Source of the DNA: Amycolatopsis sp. WQ 127309
Lineage (GTDB): Bacteria; Actinomycetota; Actinomycetes; Mycobacteriales; Pseudonocardiaceae
Assembly: GCF_023023025.1 (NCBI RefSeq)
Contig: NZ_CP095481.1
Coordinates: 3,782,001-3,846,000 of the forward strand
Reading direction: 5' to 3'
Length of the DNA: 64,000 nucleotides
Part shown: one piece after another, positions 8,221 to 16,851 of the stretch
Layout of the letters: each line of letters begins with the position of its first letter
Numbering within the stretch: the first letter of the stretch is position 1
Translations under genes and position numbers: made by a program
Notes under the pieces: generated by a model
The model's input: only the letters and a program-made list of their open reading frames with translations
What the model was told of the DNA's origin: nothing
Databases searched by the model: none

Positions 8221-8724
8221 GTGCAGTTCGGGCGGTACTACGAGGAGTTCGAGGTCGGTGCGGTCTACAAGCACTGGCCGGGCAAAACGGTCACCGAGTA
8301 CGACGATCACCTGTTCTGCCTGATCACGATGAACCACCACCCGCTGCACCTGGACGCGAACTACGCCGAGGAGACGACCGACTTCGGCAAGAACGTCGTC
8401 GTCGGGAACTACGTCTACTCGCTGCTGCTGGGCATGTCCGTGCCGGACGTCTCGGGCAAGGCGATCGCGAACCTCGAGGTCGAGTCGCTGAAGCACGTCA
8501 AGCCGACCTTCCACGGCGACACCATCTACGGCGAGACCGAGGTGCTGGACAAGACGCCGTCGAAGTCCAAGGACGACCGCGGCGTCGTCTACGTGGAGAC
8601 CCGCGGCTACAAGCAGGACGGCCTGATCGTGTGCACCTTCCGGCGGAAGGTCATGGTGCCGAAGCGCTCCTACGGGGAAGCCCGTGGCGGCGAGCAGCCG
8701 GGCCGGCCGACCCCGCACGAATGA
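8221..8724 (+). CDS. MaoC-family dehydratase
   Basis: A 167-aa hot-dog-fold enoyl-CoA-hydratase-type protein. The hydratase-2 region contains MNHHPLHLDANYA (about residues 38-50), holding the His/Asp dyad expected for hydration of an enoyl-CoA. GTG 8221 was chosen because GGAGAG lies seven bases upstream; longer in-frame versions begin inside the divergent promoter region. The stop is seven bases from the next start, so it is probably cotranscribed with the DUF2332 gene. The physiological acyl substrate is unknown. Confidence 0.88.
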   Translation: MQFGRYYEEFEVGAVYKHWPGKTVTEYDDHLFCLITMNHHPLHLDANYAEETTDFGKNVVVGNYVYSLLLGMSVPDVSGKAIANLEVESLKHVKPTFHGDTIYGETEVLDKTPSKSKDDRGVVYVETRGYKQDGLIVCTFRRKVMVPKRSYGEARGGEQPGRPTPHE

Positions 8725-8731
8725 GGCTCCG

Positions 8732-9838
8732 ATGACGATCGAACTGGACCGCGTCAAAACCACATTGCGCACGTTCGCGGAAGTCGAAGCGCGTGGCGTG
8801 TCCCCGTTGTACGACCACCTCGCGACGCAGGCGGCCGAGGACGACGACGTCGCCGGGCTGCTGACGGCCGCCCGCGACGGCGAAGCGCGCGCGACGCTGC
8901 TGATGGCGACCGCGCACCGGCTCGTCCAGGCCGACCCGATCCACCCGCTGTCGCGGTACTACCCGTCGCTGGGCGGCTTCGACGGCGTCGACTCCGAGAC
9001 GTGGCCGCTGTTCCGGTCGTTCCTGCTGGAGCGGGCGGACAAGGCGCGGGCGTTCATCGCGTCGCGCTACACCCAGACGAATGAGGTGCGCCGCGCCGCG
9101 CTGCTGTACCCGGCCGTGGCCCGGGCGGCGAAGGAAGCGGGCGGGAAGGTCGCGCTGCTGGAGGTCGGCTGCAGCGCCGGCCTGCTGCTCGGCCTCGACC
9201 GCTTCGGCTACCGCTACCAGTGCGACGGCGGCGAGCAGCTGACGGCGGGCCCGGCCAAGGCCGCGGTCGGGCTGCACTGCGCGCTCGACCTGGCGCCGGG
9301 CGCGGTGGCGCCCAAGCTGCCCAAGAAGCTCGCGGTGGTGGCGCGGGCCGGGCTGGACCGGTCCCCGGTGGACCTCTCCGACGAGGACGAGCTGGCTTGG
9401 CTGGAGGCGTGCGTCTGGGCCGACCAGCCGGACCGCATCAGGCTGCTGCGCACGGCGGCGGCCGAGCAGGCCAAGCACCGCCCACCCCTGATCGAGGGCG
9501 ACGGCGTCGACGACCTGGCCGCGGCGGCCGCGACGCTGCCTGCGGAGGCCCCGCTGGTGGTGCTGACGAGCCACGTCCTGGCGTACTTCACGGCCGAGCG
9601 CCGGGCGGCCTTCGTCGACGCCCTCGCCGCGCTGGCGGCCACCCGGCCGCTGTGGTGGGTGTCGGAGGAGTTCTACGGCGCCGCGCTGGAGGGCGTCCTG
9701 CCCGGCCGGACGGACCTCGCGGGCGCGGACGGCCTGGCGACGCTGGGCGTCGTCCGGTGGGCCGAGGGCAAGCCGGAGGCCTGCGCACTGGCCCGCACCG
9801 CCCCCCACGGCCAGCGGATGACTTGGCTCCCGGCCTAG
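8732..9838 (+). CDS. DUF2332 family protein
   Basis: A 368-aa cytoplasmic protein of the actinobacterial DUF2332 family, function unknown. Recognisable segments are HPLSRYYPSLGG, an SAM-binding-like glycine strand ALLEVGCSAGLLLGLDRFGYRY (about 140-160), and the C-terminal VVLTSHVLAYF and ARTAPHGQRMTWLPA. The glycine-rich strand gives it a methyltransferase look, which is only suggestive. It follows the MaoC gene by seven bases and ends at a strong hairpin. Confidence 0.8.
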   Translation: MTIELDRVKTTLRTFAEVEARGVSPLYDHLATQAAEDDDVAGLLTAARDGEARATLLMATAHRLVQADPIHPLSRYYPSLGGFDGVDSETWPLFRSFLLERADKARAFIASRYTQTNEVRRAALLYPAVARAAKEAGGKVALLEVGCSAGLLLGLDRFGYRYQCDGGEQLTAGPAKAAVGLHCALDLAPGAVAPKLPKKLAVVARAGLDRSPVDLSDEDELAWLEACVWADQPDRIRLLRTAAAEQAKHRPPLIEGDGVDDLAAAAATLPAEAPLVVLTSHVLAYFTAERRAAFVDALAALAATRPLWWVSEEFYGAALEGVLPGRTDLAGADGLATLGVVRWAEGKPEACALARTAPHGQRMTWLPA

Positions 9839-9848
9839 CTCGGCGACG

Positions 9849-9877
9849 GACGAGACCGGTCGGCTGCCGGTCTCGTC
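9849..9877 (+). terminator. GC-rich hairpin after DUF2332 gene
   Basis: GACGAGACCGG pairs perfectly with CCGGTCTCGTC across the 7-nt loop TCGGCTG. No U-tract follows, as is common in this group. It sits 10 bp after the stop codon. Confidence 0.7.
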
Positions 9878-10300
9878 GCGCGCGAAGGGTCGCCGGGCTC
9901 GGCACCGCCCCGGCGCGAGGTCGCGGACATGGCGGGCCGGCCGGGCGGCGATGAGCAGCCCGGCCCGGCCGGCGCGGCCACGGCAGCCCGGCTGCGGACT
10001 GCGCGATCGCGGCGACGGCCGGCGTGCCGAGCGCCGCGCGCACGCGACCCGGCACCGGGCGAAGTTCGCCGCGCTATGCCTTCGGTCCTGTCGCCCGACG
10101 CTGCCGGTCACCTCGCGGCCGCGCTGGATGGATTCGCCCCCGGCGCGAGGTCGCGCTGCGGCACGCGGCGGCGGCGAGCATCGGATCGCGCCGGCGCGTG
10201 CTTCGCGATCTTGGCCGCAGGAGCGCGTCGGCCTTTCCGCCCGCCGATGTGGCTCCGGCGTAGATCGAACCGGCTCCGGTTAGCTCCAACGCCGTCTTGC
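9878..10300. other. 423-bp gap without a supported gene
   Basis: Open frames here have arginine/alanine-biased nonsense composition. An 18-bp direct repeat, CCCCGGCGCGAGGTCGCG, occurs at 9908-9925 and 10138-10155. A decayed gene is possible but no homology was recognised. Confidence 0.4.
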
Positions 10301-10714
10301 TCAGGTGCGGGGCAGGGCGTTCCAGCCACGCAGCGTCACGTACAGGAGATCCACGAGCGCGCCGGCCGTCTCCATGTCCGAAAGGTCTGCCGCATCGGCC
10401 CAGTGGGCGTCCGTGGCGTCGTCACCCGGGGTGAGCGTGCCGCCCGCGATTCGGCAGGCGTAGTCGTGGATTTCGTAGGGTTCGCGGGTCACGGTGCCGA
10501 TCAGTGTGCCCGGAATCACGTCGAGGCCCGTTTCCTCCCGCATCTCGCGGATCACGGCCGTTTCGTCTGATTCGCCCGGTTCGACTCGGCCGCCTGGCAG
10601 CGACCATTGGCCCGAGCCGGGGTCGTTGGCCCGCCGGATGAGCAGTAATCGGCCCTGGTCGTCGTACGCGATCCCGCCGACGCAGCGGACGGTGGTGCCC
10701 GTGGAGCCCTTCAT
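10301..10714 (-). CDS. NUDIX hydrolase
   Basis: A 137-aa nucleoside-diphosphate-linked pyrophosphohydrolase. The NUDIX box is intact: GGRVEPGESDETAVIREMRE followed by ETGLDV (about residues 40-65), supplying the REUxEExGU metal site. The preceding WSLPGGRV and the N-terminal VGGIAYDDQGRLLLIRR are typical. ATG 10714 starts just before the fold; a longer frame upstream adds no recognisable sequence. The substrate cannot be predicted. It is transcribed alone, divergent from a small membrane-protein gene. Confidence 0.9.
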   Translation of the reverse strand: MKGSTGTTVRCVGGIAYDDQGRLLLIRRANDPGSGQWSLPGGRVEPGESDETAVIREMREETGLDVIPGTLIGTVTREPYEIHDYACRIAGGTLTPGDDATDAHWADAADLSDMETAGALVDLLYVTLRGWNALPRT

Positions 10715-10909
10715 GTCCCGAAGGGTAGACGTCATCGAGGTGAAAACCGATGTCCTGTACACGGAGAGTAGCCATACGGTACACTCCGGACGGCGTGCTG
10801 ACCCAAGCGCGGGACTTTCCTCCCTCGCGCCCCTTCAGTGCGGTACAACGTAAAAAGTCAGTTTTTTGCTGTTGTCCGGTGTCACCGTAAGAGACGGGAA
10901 TTGATCGCG

Positions 10910-11074
10910 GTGAACGTGAAGAAGATTGCGGGCCTCGCCGGTATCGCGTTGGTGCTGTTCTTCGTCATTGCCCAGCCCGGTCAGGCCGCGGGCCTTGTCG
11001 GCAACATCGTCGACTTCCTGCGCAGCTCGGCCGAATCGGTGATCACCTTCGTCAGCAACGTGTTCAAGGGCTGA
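10910..11074 (+). CDS. 54-aa membrane-associated peptide
   Basis: Begins VNVKKIAGLAGIALVLFFV: a lysine pair then a hydrophobic stretch ending in AQPGQAAG, which looks like a signal peptide or N-terminal anchor. A 25-residue amphipathic tail (LVGNIVDFLRSSAESVITFV) follows. GTG 10910 was chosen over TTG 10901 and the longer upstream frame; GACGGGAA precedes both. The region 10840-10890 upstream is unusually AT-rich and may hold its promoter. It lies 21 bp before the PH-domain gene. No function is known to me. Confidence 0.6.
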   Translation: MNVKKIAGLAGIALVLFFVIAQPGQAAGLVGNIVDFLRSSAESVITFVSNVFKG

Positions 11075-11083
11075 TAGGGGGGT

Positions 11084-11089
11084 TACCCT
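11084..11089 (+). promoter_or_regulatory. -10 element of leaderless promoter
   Basis: TACCCT lies exactly six bases before the ATG at 11096, with no Shine-Dalgarno in between. This fits transcription starting at or next to the start codon. Confidence 0.5.
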
Positions 11090-11095
11090 CGAACC

Positions 11096-11656
11096 ATGTT
11101 CGCGCCACGCGACCCCGACGAGTACCTCCTCGACACCGAGCGGCGGGTCATCCGGATCCGCCGCCACTGGGCGGTGCTGCTGTGGGACACCTTCGAGGCG
11201 GCGGCTCTGCTCGCCATCTGCGTCCTGGTGTCCTACCTGCTGCCACCGGCGCTCTACATCGGCCAGAACCTGCTCTGGTACGTGGCGCTGATCGTGGTGC
11301 TGCGGTTCGCCTACGTGGTGATGGAGTGGTGGGTCGAGCGGCTGGTGGTCACCGACAAGCGGTTCGTCATGACCACCGGGGTGTTCACGACCAAGGTGCT
11401 GATGATGCCCATCAGCAAGGTCACCGACCTCAGCTACGTGCGCACGGCGACCGGCCGCATGATGGGTTACGGCACGATGGTGGTCGAGTCCGCCGGTCAG
11501 ATCCAGGCGCTCAACAAGATCGACTTCCTGCCGCGGCCGGAGGAGTTCTACGACACGATCTCCGAGCTGGTCTTCGGCGACAAGCAGAAGCAGGCCGAGC
11601 GCTTCTCGATGATCAAGGCCCAGCGGGCCGCCCGGGGCAAGAAGCCCGTCGGCTGA
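11096..11656 (+). CDS. Bacterial PH-domain (DUF304) membrane protein
   Basis: A 186-aa protein with two TM helices near the N-terminus (about 28-50 and 55-78) followed by a bacterial pleckstrin-homology domain (about 80-160). The typical pattern is ERLVVTDKRFVMTTGVFTTKV, then MPISKVTDLSYVRT and GYGTMVVESAGQ. Such YdbT/YdbS-like proteins act at the inner face of the membrane; their function in actinobacteria is not established. The start appears leaderless. Confidence 0.82.
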   Translation: MFAPRDPDEYLLDTERRVIRIRRHWAVLLWDTFEAAALLAICVLVSYLLPPALYIGQNLLWYVALIVVLRFAYVVMEWWVERLVVTDKRFVMTTGVFTTKVLMMPISKVTDLSYVRTATGRMMGYGTMVVESAGQIQALNKIDFLPRPEEFYDTISELVFGDKQKQAERFSMIKAQRAARGKKPVG

Positions 11657-11715
11657 CGCGCGCTGGGCAGGTCCCGGCGCGGGTGTGACCCAGCGCATCG
11701 TCGACAATGGACCCG

Positions 11716-12579
11716 ATGCGCATCGACCTGCACGCCCATTCCACCGCCTCCGACGGCACCGACACGCCGGCCGGCCTCGTCGCCGCGGCCGCGAGAGCCG
11801 GGCTCGACGTCGTCGCGATCACCGACCACGACACCACGGCAGGCTGGGCCCCGGCCACCGACGCCCTCCCACCAGGCCTGACGCTGGTGCCCGGCGCCGA
11901 GCTGTCCACCGTCTCGACCGACCCCGAGACCGGTCGCCAGATCAGCGTCCACCTGCTGGCCTACCTCTTCGACCCGGCCGCCGAGGCCGTCGTCACCGAG
12001 CAGACCCGGCTGCGGATCGAACGCCGCACCCGGCTGCGCAAGATGGCCGAGCGGATGGCCGCCGACGGCCTGCCCATCGACGCCGACGAGATCTTCGGCC
12101 TGCTGCCCGCGGACTCGCCCGCCGGGCGCCCGCACCTCGCGCAGGCGCTGGTCCGCGCCGGGCTGGTCAAGAGCGTCGACGAGGCCTTCGCCGAGTACCT
12201 GAACAGCCGTCGCGACTACTACGTCGCGCGCCGGGACACCCCGGTCGAGGACGCCATCGACATGATCGCCGCGGCCGGCGGGGTCACGGTCATCGCGCAC
12301 CCCTTCGCCTTCAGCCGCGGCGCCACGATCAGCGAGGACACCCTCGCCGGCCTGGCCGCGCACGGGCTCACCGGCGTCGAGGCCGACCACCCGAACCACG
12401 ACCCGGCCACGCGCGCCCGCACGCGGGAGCTCGCCGGCGAGCTCGGCCTGCTGGTCACCGGCTCGAGCGACTACCACGGCACCAACAAGACCATCGCCCT
12501 CGGCGAATGCACCACCGACCCCGGGCAGCTGGCGGAGCTCGTGGCGCGCGCGACCGGTTTCCAGGTCGTGAAGGGCTGA
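11716..12579 (+). CDS. PHP-domain phosphoesterase
   Basis: A 287-aa PHP-family metal-dependent phosphoesterase (TrpH/YciV-like). N-terminal motif I is RIDLHAHSTASDG, motif II is AITDHDTT, and later metal ligands appear as VIAHPFAFSRG and SGSSDYHG. Related proteins are RNA/oligonucleotide 5'-3' exonucleases or 3',5'-nucleotide bisphosphatases, so a nucleotide substrate is plausible. ATG 11716 begins directly at the PHP motif; ATG 11707 adds three residues. Neither has a ribosome-binding site. The next gene follows by one base. Confidence 0.87.
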   Translation: MRIDLHAHSTASDGTDTPAGLVAAAARAGLDVVAITDHDTTAGWAPATDALPPGLTLVPGAELSTVSTDPETGRQISVHLLAYLFDPAAEAVVTEQTRLRIERRTRLRKMAERMAADGLPIDADEIFGLLPADSPAGRPHLAQALVRAGLVKSVDEAFAEYLNSRRDYYVARRDTPVEDAIDMIAAAGGVTVIAHPFAFSRGATISEDTLAGLAAHGLTGVEADHPNHDPATRARTRELAGELGLLVTGSSDYHGTNKTIALGECTTDPGQLAELVARATGFQVVKG

Positions 12580-12580
12580 G

Positions 12581-13210
12581 ATGGCGATCGCCGACTTCTT
12601 CGACGCCAAGCTCTTCATGAGCGCGACGATCACTCTCGTCGTCATCATGGACCCGCCCGGCACGGTGCCGGTGTTCCTCAGCCTCGTCGGCCGCAAGCCG
12701 CTGGCGACGCGCGCCCGGGCCGCCCGGCAGGCCGTCCTGGTGTCACTGCTCGTGATCAGCCTCTTCGCCGTCGCCGGCCAGGCGATCCTGGCTTACCTCG
12801 GCATCGGCATCCCGGCGCTGCAGGGCGCGGGCGGCCTGCTGCTCCTGCTCATCGCGCTGCAGCTGCTGACCGGCAACGGCCACGAGGCCGAGGCGGCCAC
12901 CGACGACGTCAACGTCGCGCTGGTGCCGCTCGGCACGCCGCTGCTGGCCGGGCCGGGCGCCATCGCCGCGACCATCGTGTTCGTCCGGCAGGCCGACGGC
13001 CACATCGGCGCGTACATCGCGCTGGCGCTGGCGATCGTGATGACGCACTTCATCATCTACATCTGCATGCGCTACTCCGGCGTCGTCATCCGGCTGATCA
13101 AGGAAAGCGGCATCACGCTGCTGGCCAAGGTGGCCGGCCTGCTGCTCGCGGCGATCGCCGTCGAGCTCGTCGCGAACTCCGTGCGCGGCTTCATCGCCGG
13201 CGGCAACTGA
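12581..13210 (+). CDS. MarC family integral membrane protein
   Basis: A 209-aa protein with six TM segments typical of MarC/UPF0056: the conserved IMDPPGTVPVFLSL in the first helix, and PLGTPLLAGPGAIAATIV in the middle. The family was once linked to multiple antibiotic resistance in E. coli, but that link is not supported and the transported substrate is unknown. ATG starts two bases after the PHP stop, so the two genes are cotranscribed. Nothing unusual in length. Confidence 0.9.
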   Translation: MAIADFFDAKLFMSATITLVVIMDPPGTVPVFLSLVGRKPLATRARAARQAVLVSLLVISLFAVAGQAILAYLGIGIPALQGAGGLLLLLIALQLLTGNGHEAEAATDDVNVALVPLGTPLLAGPGAIAATIVFVRQADGHIGAYIALALAIVMTHFIIYICMRYSGVVIRLIKESGITLLAKVAGLLLAAIAVELVANSVRGFIAGGN

Positions 13211-13301
13211 CCCCCGCCACTCGGGTTGTCCTGCCGGACAGGATCCCGCCCGCGCGTTGACATCGTTGCCACGCCTCCCGCAGCCTGAATCTCAGCTCAG
13301 C

Positions 13302-13319
13302 GGTTGAAACGATTCAAAC
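13302..13319. promoter_or_regulatory. LacI-family operator upstream of the rhamnosidase
   Basis: TTGAAACGATTCAA (13304-13317) has the inverted TTGAA/TTCAA arms and central CG of LacI/GalR-family operators that control sugar hydrolase genes. It lies about 20 bp before the start codon. The cognate regulator is not in this window. Confidence 0.6.
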
Positions 13320-13338
13320 GCGCCTTGCGGAGGCCTCG

Positions 13339-15825
13339 ATGAAGTGGCTCAGAGCAGTCCTGCCGGTCACGGTCCTGGTGGCGAGCGGCGTGGCCGCGGT
13401 GCCCGCCACGTCCGCCGTGGCGGCGCCGGGCTGGCAGAAGTACGTCGTCGCGCCCACGAGCCGGGACGTCCGGCCGGTGCGCGTGCTGTCCACCACCGGT
13501 GACGTCACCAACCCGAAGGGCCTGCTGGGGCAGGGCGTCGCGACGCTGAAGCGGCAGGCGCCCCCGCCGAAGCCGGCCTGGCCGGGCGGGACGACGGCGG
13601 CCGCGTCGTCGTTCCACGCGCCCAACAACGGCGGCAACGGCCAGCCACGGACGTACGGCCCGGGCAACGCCGTCGACGGCAACACCGACACGTTCTGGAA
13701 CGACGACACGCTCGGCGCCTACCCGGACGTCCTGACGATCACCTCGGGCGCGGCGGTCGCGCTCCCCGGCGTCACCGTGCTGTCCAGTGTGGACGGTGTG
13801 CCGCAGGACTTCACGGTCGACGTGCTGGACGGCGGCGCGTGGCGCACCGCGGCCACGGTCACCGGCAACACCGCGGTGCAGCGCGCGGTGACGTTCGACC
13901 GCGCGGTTACTACCACGCAGGTCCGGATCACCGTGACGAAGGACCAGGCCACGCCCTCGGGCGAGTTCAGCAGGGTCACCGAGGTCTGGCCGGGACTGGT
14001 CGCCGATCCGCCGACGCCGGTCGCGGTGCTCGACTTCGGCAAGGTCGTCTCGGGCTACCCGAAGATCTCTTTCGCGGGCGCGTCGGCGAACCACCCCGGC
14101 ATCCGCGTGTCCACCTCGGAAACCCAGCAGTACCTCGGCGAACGCTCCGACTTCAGCCGGTCGGACTTCTCGAACGGGCCGGGCAGCGACCAGATCGCCG
14201 TGCCCGCGACGCCGTCCGTCTGGCGTGACGCGGCGGGCTGCCAGAGCGGCACGCAGGTGTGCGCGGACGGCCTGCGCGGCTTCCGCTACCTGCGGATCAG
14301 CCTCGACGCGCTCGCGTCGGACGCGCCGCTCACGCAGCCGTCCGGTGAGGTGCGGATCACCGGCGTCTCGCTCGACTTCACGCCGTTCCTCGGTACGCCG
14401 GACACCTACAAGGGCTGGTTCGAGTCGTCCGACGAAGACCTGAACCGCTACTGGTACAACGCTTCCTACACCAACGAGCTGGGCATGGACACGTTCCGGG
14501 CGTCCGATGTGGACCCCCGCGGCGCGTTCTCGCCGTCGCTCGACGGGAAGGTCGTGCTGCACGACGGCGCCAAGCGCGACCGGGACCCGTACGTCGGCGA
14601 CGTCGCGATCTCCGGGCTGACCGAGTACCTGACGCACCAGGACGGCACGGCGGCGCGCAACGTGCTCGCCGACCTGGCCGACCACCAGCGCGCGGACGGC
14701 TGGATCCCGCCCGCGTCGATCAACGGCTACACGCTCCCGCTGTTCGACTACCCGCTCTGGTGGGTCACCGCGAGCTGGGACTACGTGCTCTATACGGGCG
14801 ACACCGCGTACGCGTCTTCGTACTACGCGAAGCTCGTGAAGACGCTCGACGCGTGGTACCCGTCGGTCACCGACGCGCACGGGTTGCTGTCGAAGGGCCT
14901 CAACGGCACCGGCGGCTACGGCGACTACGCGTTCCTCCCGCGCACCGGCGAAGTGACGTACTACAACGCGTTGTACGTCCGCGCGCTCCAAGGCGCGGCC
15001 GGGATGGCCCGGGCGACGGGGCACGCCGCCGACGCCGATCGGTGGCTGTCGCGCGCTTCCGGCGTCGCGGCCGCGGTGAACCAGTACCTGTGGGACCCGG
15101 CGGCGGGGGCGTACCTCGACTCGGCGACCGGCGCGGTGCGCCACGGCCAGGACGGCAACAGCCAGGCGATCGTCGCCGGGATCGCGTCGCCGGCGCGGTC
15201 TTCGTCCTCGCTGGCCCGGCTGGCGGCCGGGGCGTTGCCGTACGGGAACCCGTTCATGGACAACGACACGCTGGTTTCGGACGGCACGAAGCGCGTCTAC
15301 GCGTTCACGTCGTACCCGGAGCTGGTGGCGCGGTTCCAGACCGGGCAGGCGGCGTCCGCGATCGACCAGATCAAGCGGATGTACGGCTGGATGACCAGCC
15401 ACGACCCGGGCATCACGGACTGGGAGGGCATCGGCGATGGCGGTTCGCACTACGAGCAGGGCTACACGTCGGCGGCGCACGGCTGGTCCACCGGCGTCGT
15501 CCCGGCGCTGACGAACGAGCTGCTGGGCGTCTCGCCGACGTCACCCGGCTTCGCGACGTGGCAGGTTTCGCCGAAGCCGGGCTCGGTCGCGTGGGCGCGC
15601 GGAGCGGTGCCGACGCCGAAGGGCGCGTTGTCGGCTTCGTGGGGCCAGCAGGGTCCGGTGTTCTCCCTGACGGTGACGGCGCCGCGCGGGACGTCCGGCT
15701 CGCTGGCGGTGCCGGCCGGCCACCTGGTCCTGCTGGACGGCCACGTCGTCCGCACCGCGGCGGTGAACGGCACGGTGACGGTGGCCGCGACCGGCGGCAC
15801 CCACACGGTGCTCGTGGTGCGGTAG
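13339..15825 (+). CDS. Secreted GH78-type alpha-L-rhamnosidase with F5/8C domain
   Basis: An 828-aa secreted glycoside hydrolase. It has a signal peptide (MKWLRAVLPVTVLVASGVAA, cleavage near AAPG), a discoidin/F5-8C-type carbohydrate-binding region (about 85-215: GPGNAVDGNTDTFWNDD through TTTQVRITVTKDQ), an N-terminal beta domain, then an (alpha/alpha)6 barrel (about 355-740) with GAKRDRDPYVGD, WWVTASWDYVLYTGD and DWEGIGDGGSHYEQGYTSAAHG. It ends in a beta-sandwich typical of rhamnosidases. It removes terminal L-rhamnose or related sugars outside the cell. GGAGG at 13327-13331 fixes the ATG. Exact sugar specificity is inferred. Confidence 0.82.
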   Translation: MKWLRAVLPVTVLVASGVAAVPATSAVAAPGWQKYVVAPTSRDVRPVRVLSTTGDVTNPKGLLGQGVATLKRQAPPPKPAWPGGTTAAASSFHAPNNGGNGQPRTYGPGNAVDGNTDTFWNDDTLGAYPDVLTITSGAAVALPGVTVLSSVDGVPQDFTVDVLDGGAWRTAATVTGNTAVQRAVTFDRAVTTTQVRITVTKDQATPSGEFSRVTEVWPGLVADPPTPVAVLDFGKVVSGYPKISFAGASANHPGIRVSTSETQQYLGERSDFSRSDFSNGPGSDQIAVPATPSVWRDAAGCQSGTQVCADGLRGFRYLRISLDALASDAPLTQPSGEVRITGVSLDFTPFLGTPDTYKGWFESSDEDLNRYWYNASYTNELGMDTFRASDVDPRGAFSPSLDGKVVLHDGAKRDRDPYVGDVAISGLTEYLTHQDGTAARNVLADLADHQRADGWIPPASINGYTLPLFDYPLWWVTASWDYVLYTGDTAYASSYYAKLVKTLDAWYPSVTDAHGLLSKGLNGTGGYGDYAFLPRTGEVTYYNALYVRALQGAAGMARATGHAADADRWLSRASGVAAAVNQYLWDPAAGAYLDSATGAVRHGQDGNSQAIVAGIASPARSSSSLARLAAGALPYGNPFMDNDTLVSDGTKRVYAFTSYPELVARFQTGQAASAIDQIKRMYGWMTSHDPGITDWEGIGDGGSHYEQGYTSAAHGWSTGVVPALTNELLGVSPTSPGFATWQVSPKPGSVAWARGAVPTPKGALSASWGQQGPVFSLTVTAPRGTSGSLAVPAGHLVLLDGHVVRTAAVNGTVTVAATGGTHTVLVVR

Positions 15826-15839
15826 GTGGTGCGGTAGGA

Positions 15840-15898
15840 AAAGCCGTGAAGGCCTCCTTACCGGCTCTTATGGCCGGGAAGGAGGCCTTCGCGGCTTT
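15840..15898. terminator. Long interrupted hairpin after the rhamnosidase gene
   Basis: The left arm AAAGCCG/GAAGGCCTCCTT/CCGG (15840-15864) pairs with CCGG/AAGGAGGCCTTC/CGGCTTT (15874-15898) with two mismatches and a 9-nt loop. It begins 15 bp after the stop. Confidence 0.75.
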
Positions 15899-15975
15899 GC
15901 GCGGTGGTGCGGGCGCGGCGGCCGGCGCGGGTCCGGCGCGGAAAGTGTCGGTGGTGGTGCGTAGCGTGGGGAACC

Positions 15976-16839
15976 GTGAAGGAGCAGATGGGCTTCGATT
16001 TCGGTGTCGCGCAACCGGTGCGGCTGACGAAGGTGTCGCCGGCGCGGCTGGCCACCTTCGACGACTGCCCGCGCCGGTACCGGCTCGCGTACCTGCAGCG
16101 GCCGACGCCGCAGCGCACCGGGCCGTGGGCGCACAGCACGCTCGGCGCGGTGGTGCACAACGCGTTGCGGGCGCTGTTCGACCTGCCGGTGCTCAAGCGC
16201 GTGCCGCAGAAGGCCGTCGCGCTCGTCGCCGAGTACTGGAAGGACGCCGGGTTCGAGGACGCCGAGCAGGCCGCGCGCTACCGGGCGCGGGCCAAGGGCT
16301 GGGTGGCGGAGTACGTCGAGGACAACGACGTCACGCACGACCCGGTCGGGCTCGAGCGCTGGGTGTCGGCGCCGGTCAACTCGACGCCGGGGGAGCGGCC
16401 CTCGATGATCATCGAGGGCCGCGCGGACCGCATCGACCAGCGTGACGGCGAGCTGGTGGTCGTCGACTACAAGACGGGCCGCCGCGCGCCGGACGAGTAC
16501 GAGGCGAGGGCGTCGCAGGCACTGGCGCTGTACGCGGTGGCGTCGGCGCGCACGCTGCGGACCCCGTGCACCACGGTCGAGCTGCACCACCTCCCGAGCG
16601 GCACGATCGCGGCGGCCGAGCACACGCCCGAGAGCCTGCGCCGGCACCTGCAACGCGCCGAAGAGACCGCCGGGGACCTGAGGCTGGCCACGGATACCCT
16701 GAACGCGGGCGGCGACGAGGACGTGGTGTTCCCACCCCGCCCCGACCGGCGCTGCGCTTGGTGCGACTTCAGGCCGAGCTGCGCGGTGGGCCGGGAAACG
16801 GCCCCGCAGATGCAGCCGTGGGACCTGCTCGCGCCCTGA
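15976..16839 (+). CDS. RecB-family PD-(D/E)XK exonuclease
   Basis: A 287-aa stand-alone RecB-like nuclease with a likely Fe-S cluster. The N-terminus has ARLATFDDCPRRYRLAY, the first cysteine of the cluster. The catalytic core is EGRADRID then ELVVVDYKTGRR (about 140-170). The C-terminus has RRCAWCDFRPSCAVG, giving the remaining three Cys (CxxC-x5-C). Similar single-domain proteins accompany AdnB- or UvrD-type helicases, but here the neighbours are unrelated. GTG 15976 (after GGGGAACC) or ATG 15988 could start it; the conserved part begins after both. Confidence 0.85.
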   Translation: MKEQMGFDFGVAQPVRLTKVSPARLATFDDCPRRYRLAYLQRPTPQRTGPWAHSTLGAVVHNALRALFDLPVLKRVPQKAVALVAEYWKDAGFEDAEQAARYRARAKGWVAEYVEDNDVTHDPVGLERWVSAPVNSTPGERPSMIIEGRADRIDQRDGELVVVDYKTGRRAPDEYEARASQALALYAVASARTLRTPCTTVELHHLPSGTIAAAEHTPESLRRHLQRAEETAGDLRLATDTLNAGGDEDVVFPPRPDRRCAWCDFRPSCAVGRETAPQMQPWDLLAP

Positions 16840-16851
16840 ACAGGAGAGAAA

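Noticed and set aside
13297..15480. Long minus-strand reading frame opposite the rhamnosidase gene
   Set aside because: Arg/Val/Asp-biased shadow translation of a high-GC gene, with no domain; the plus strand has signal peptide, motifs and ribosome-binding site.
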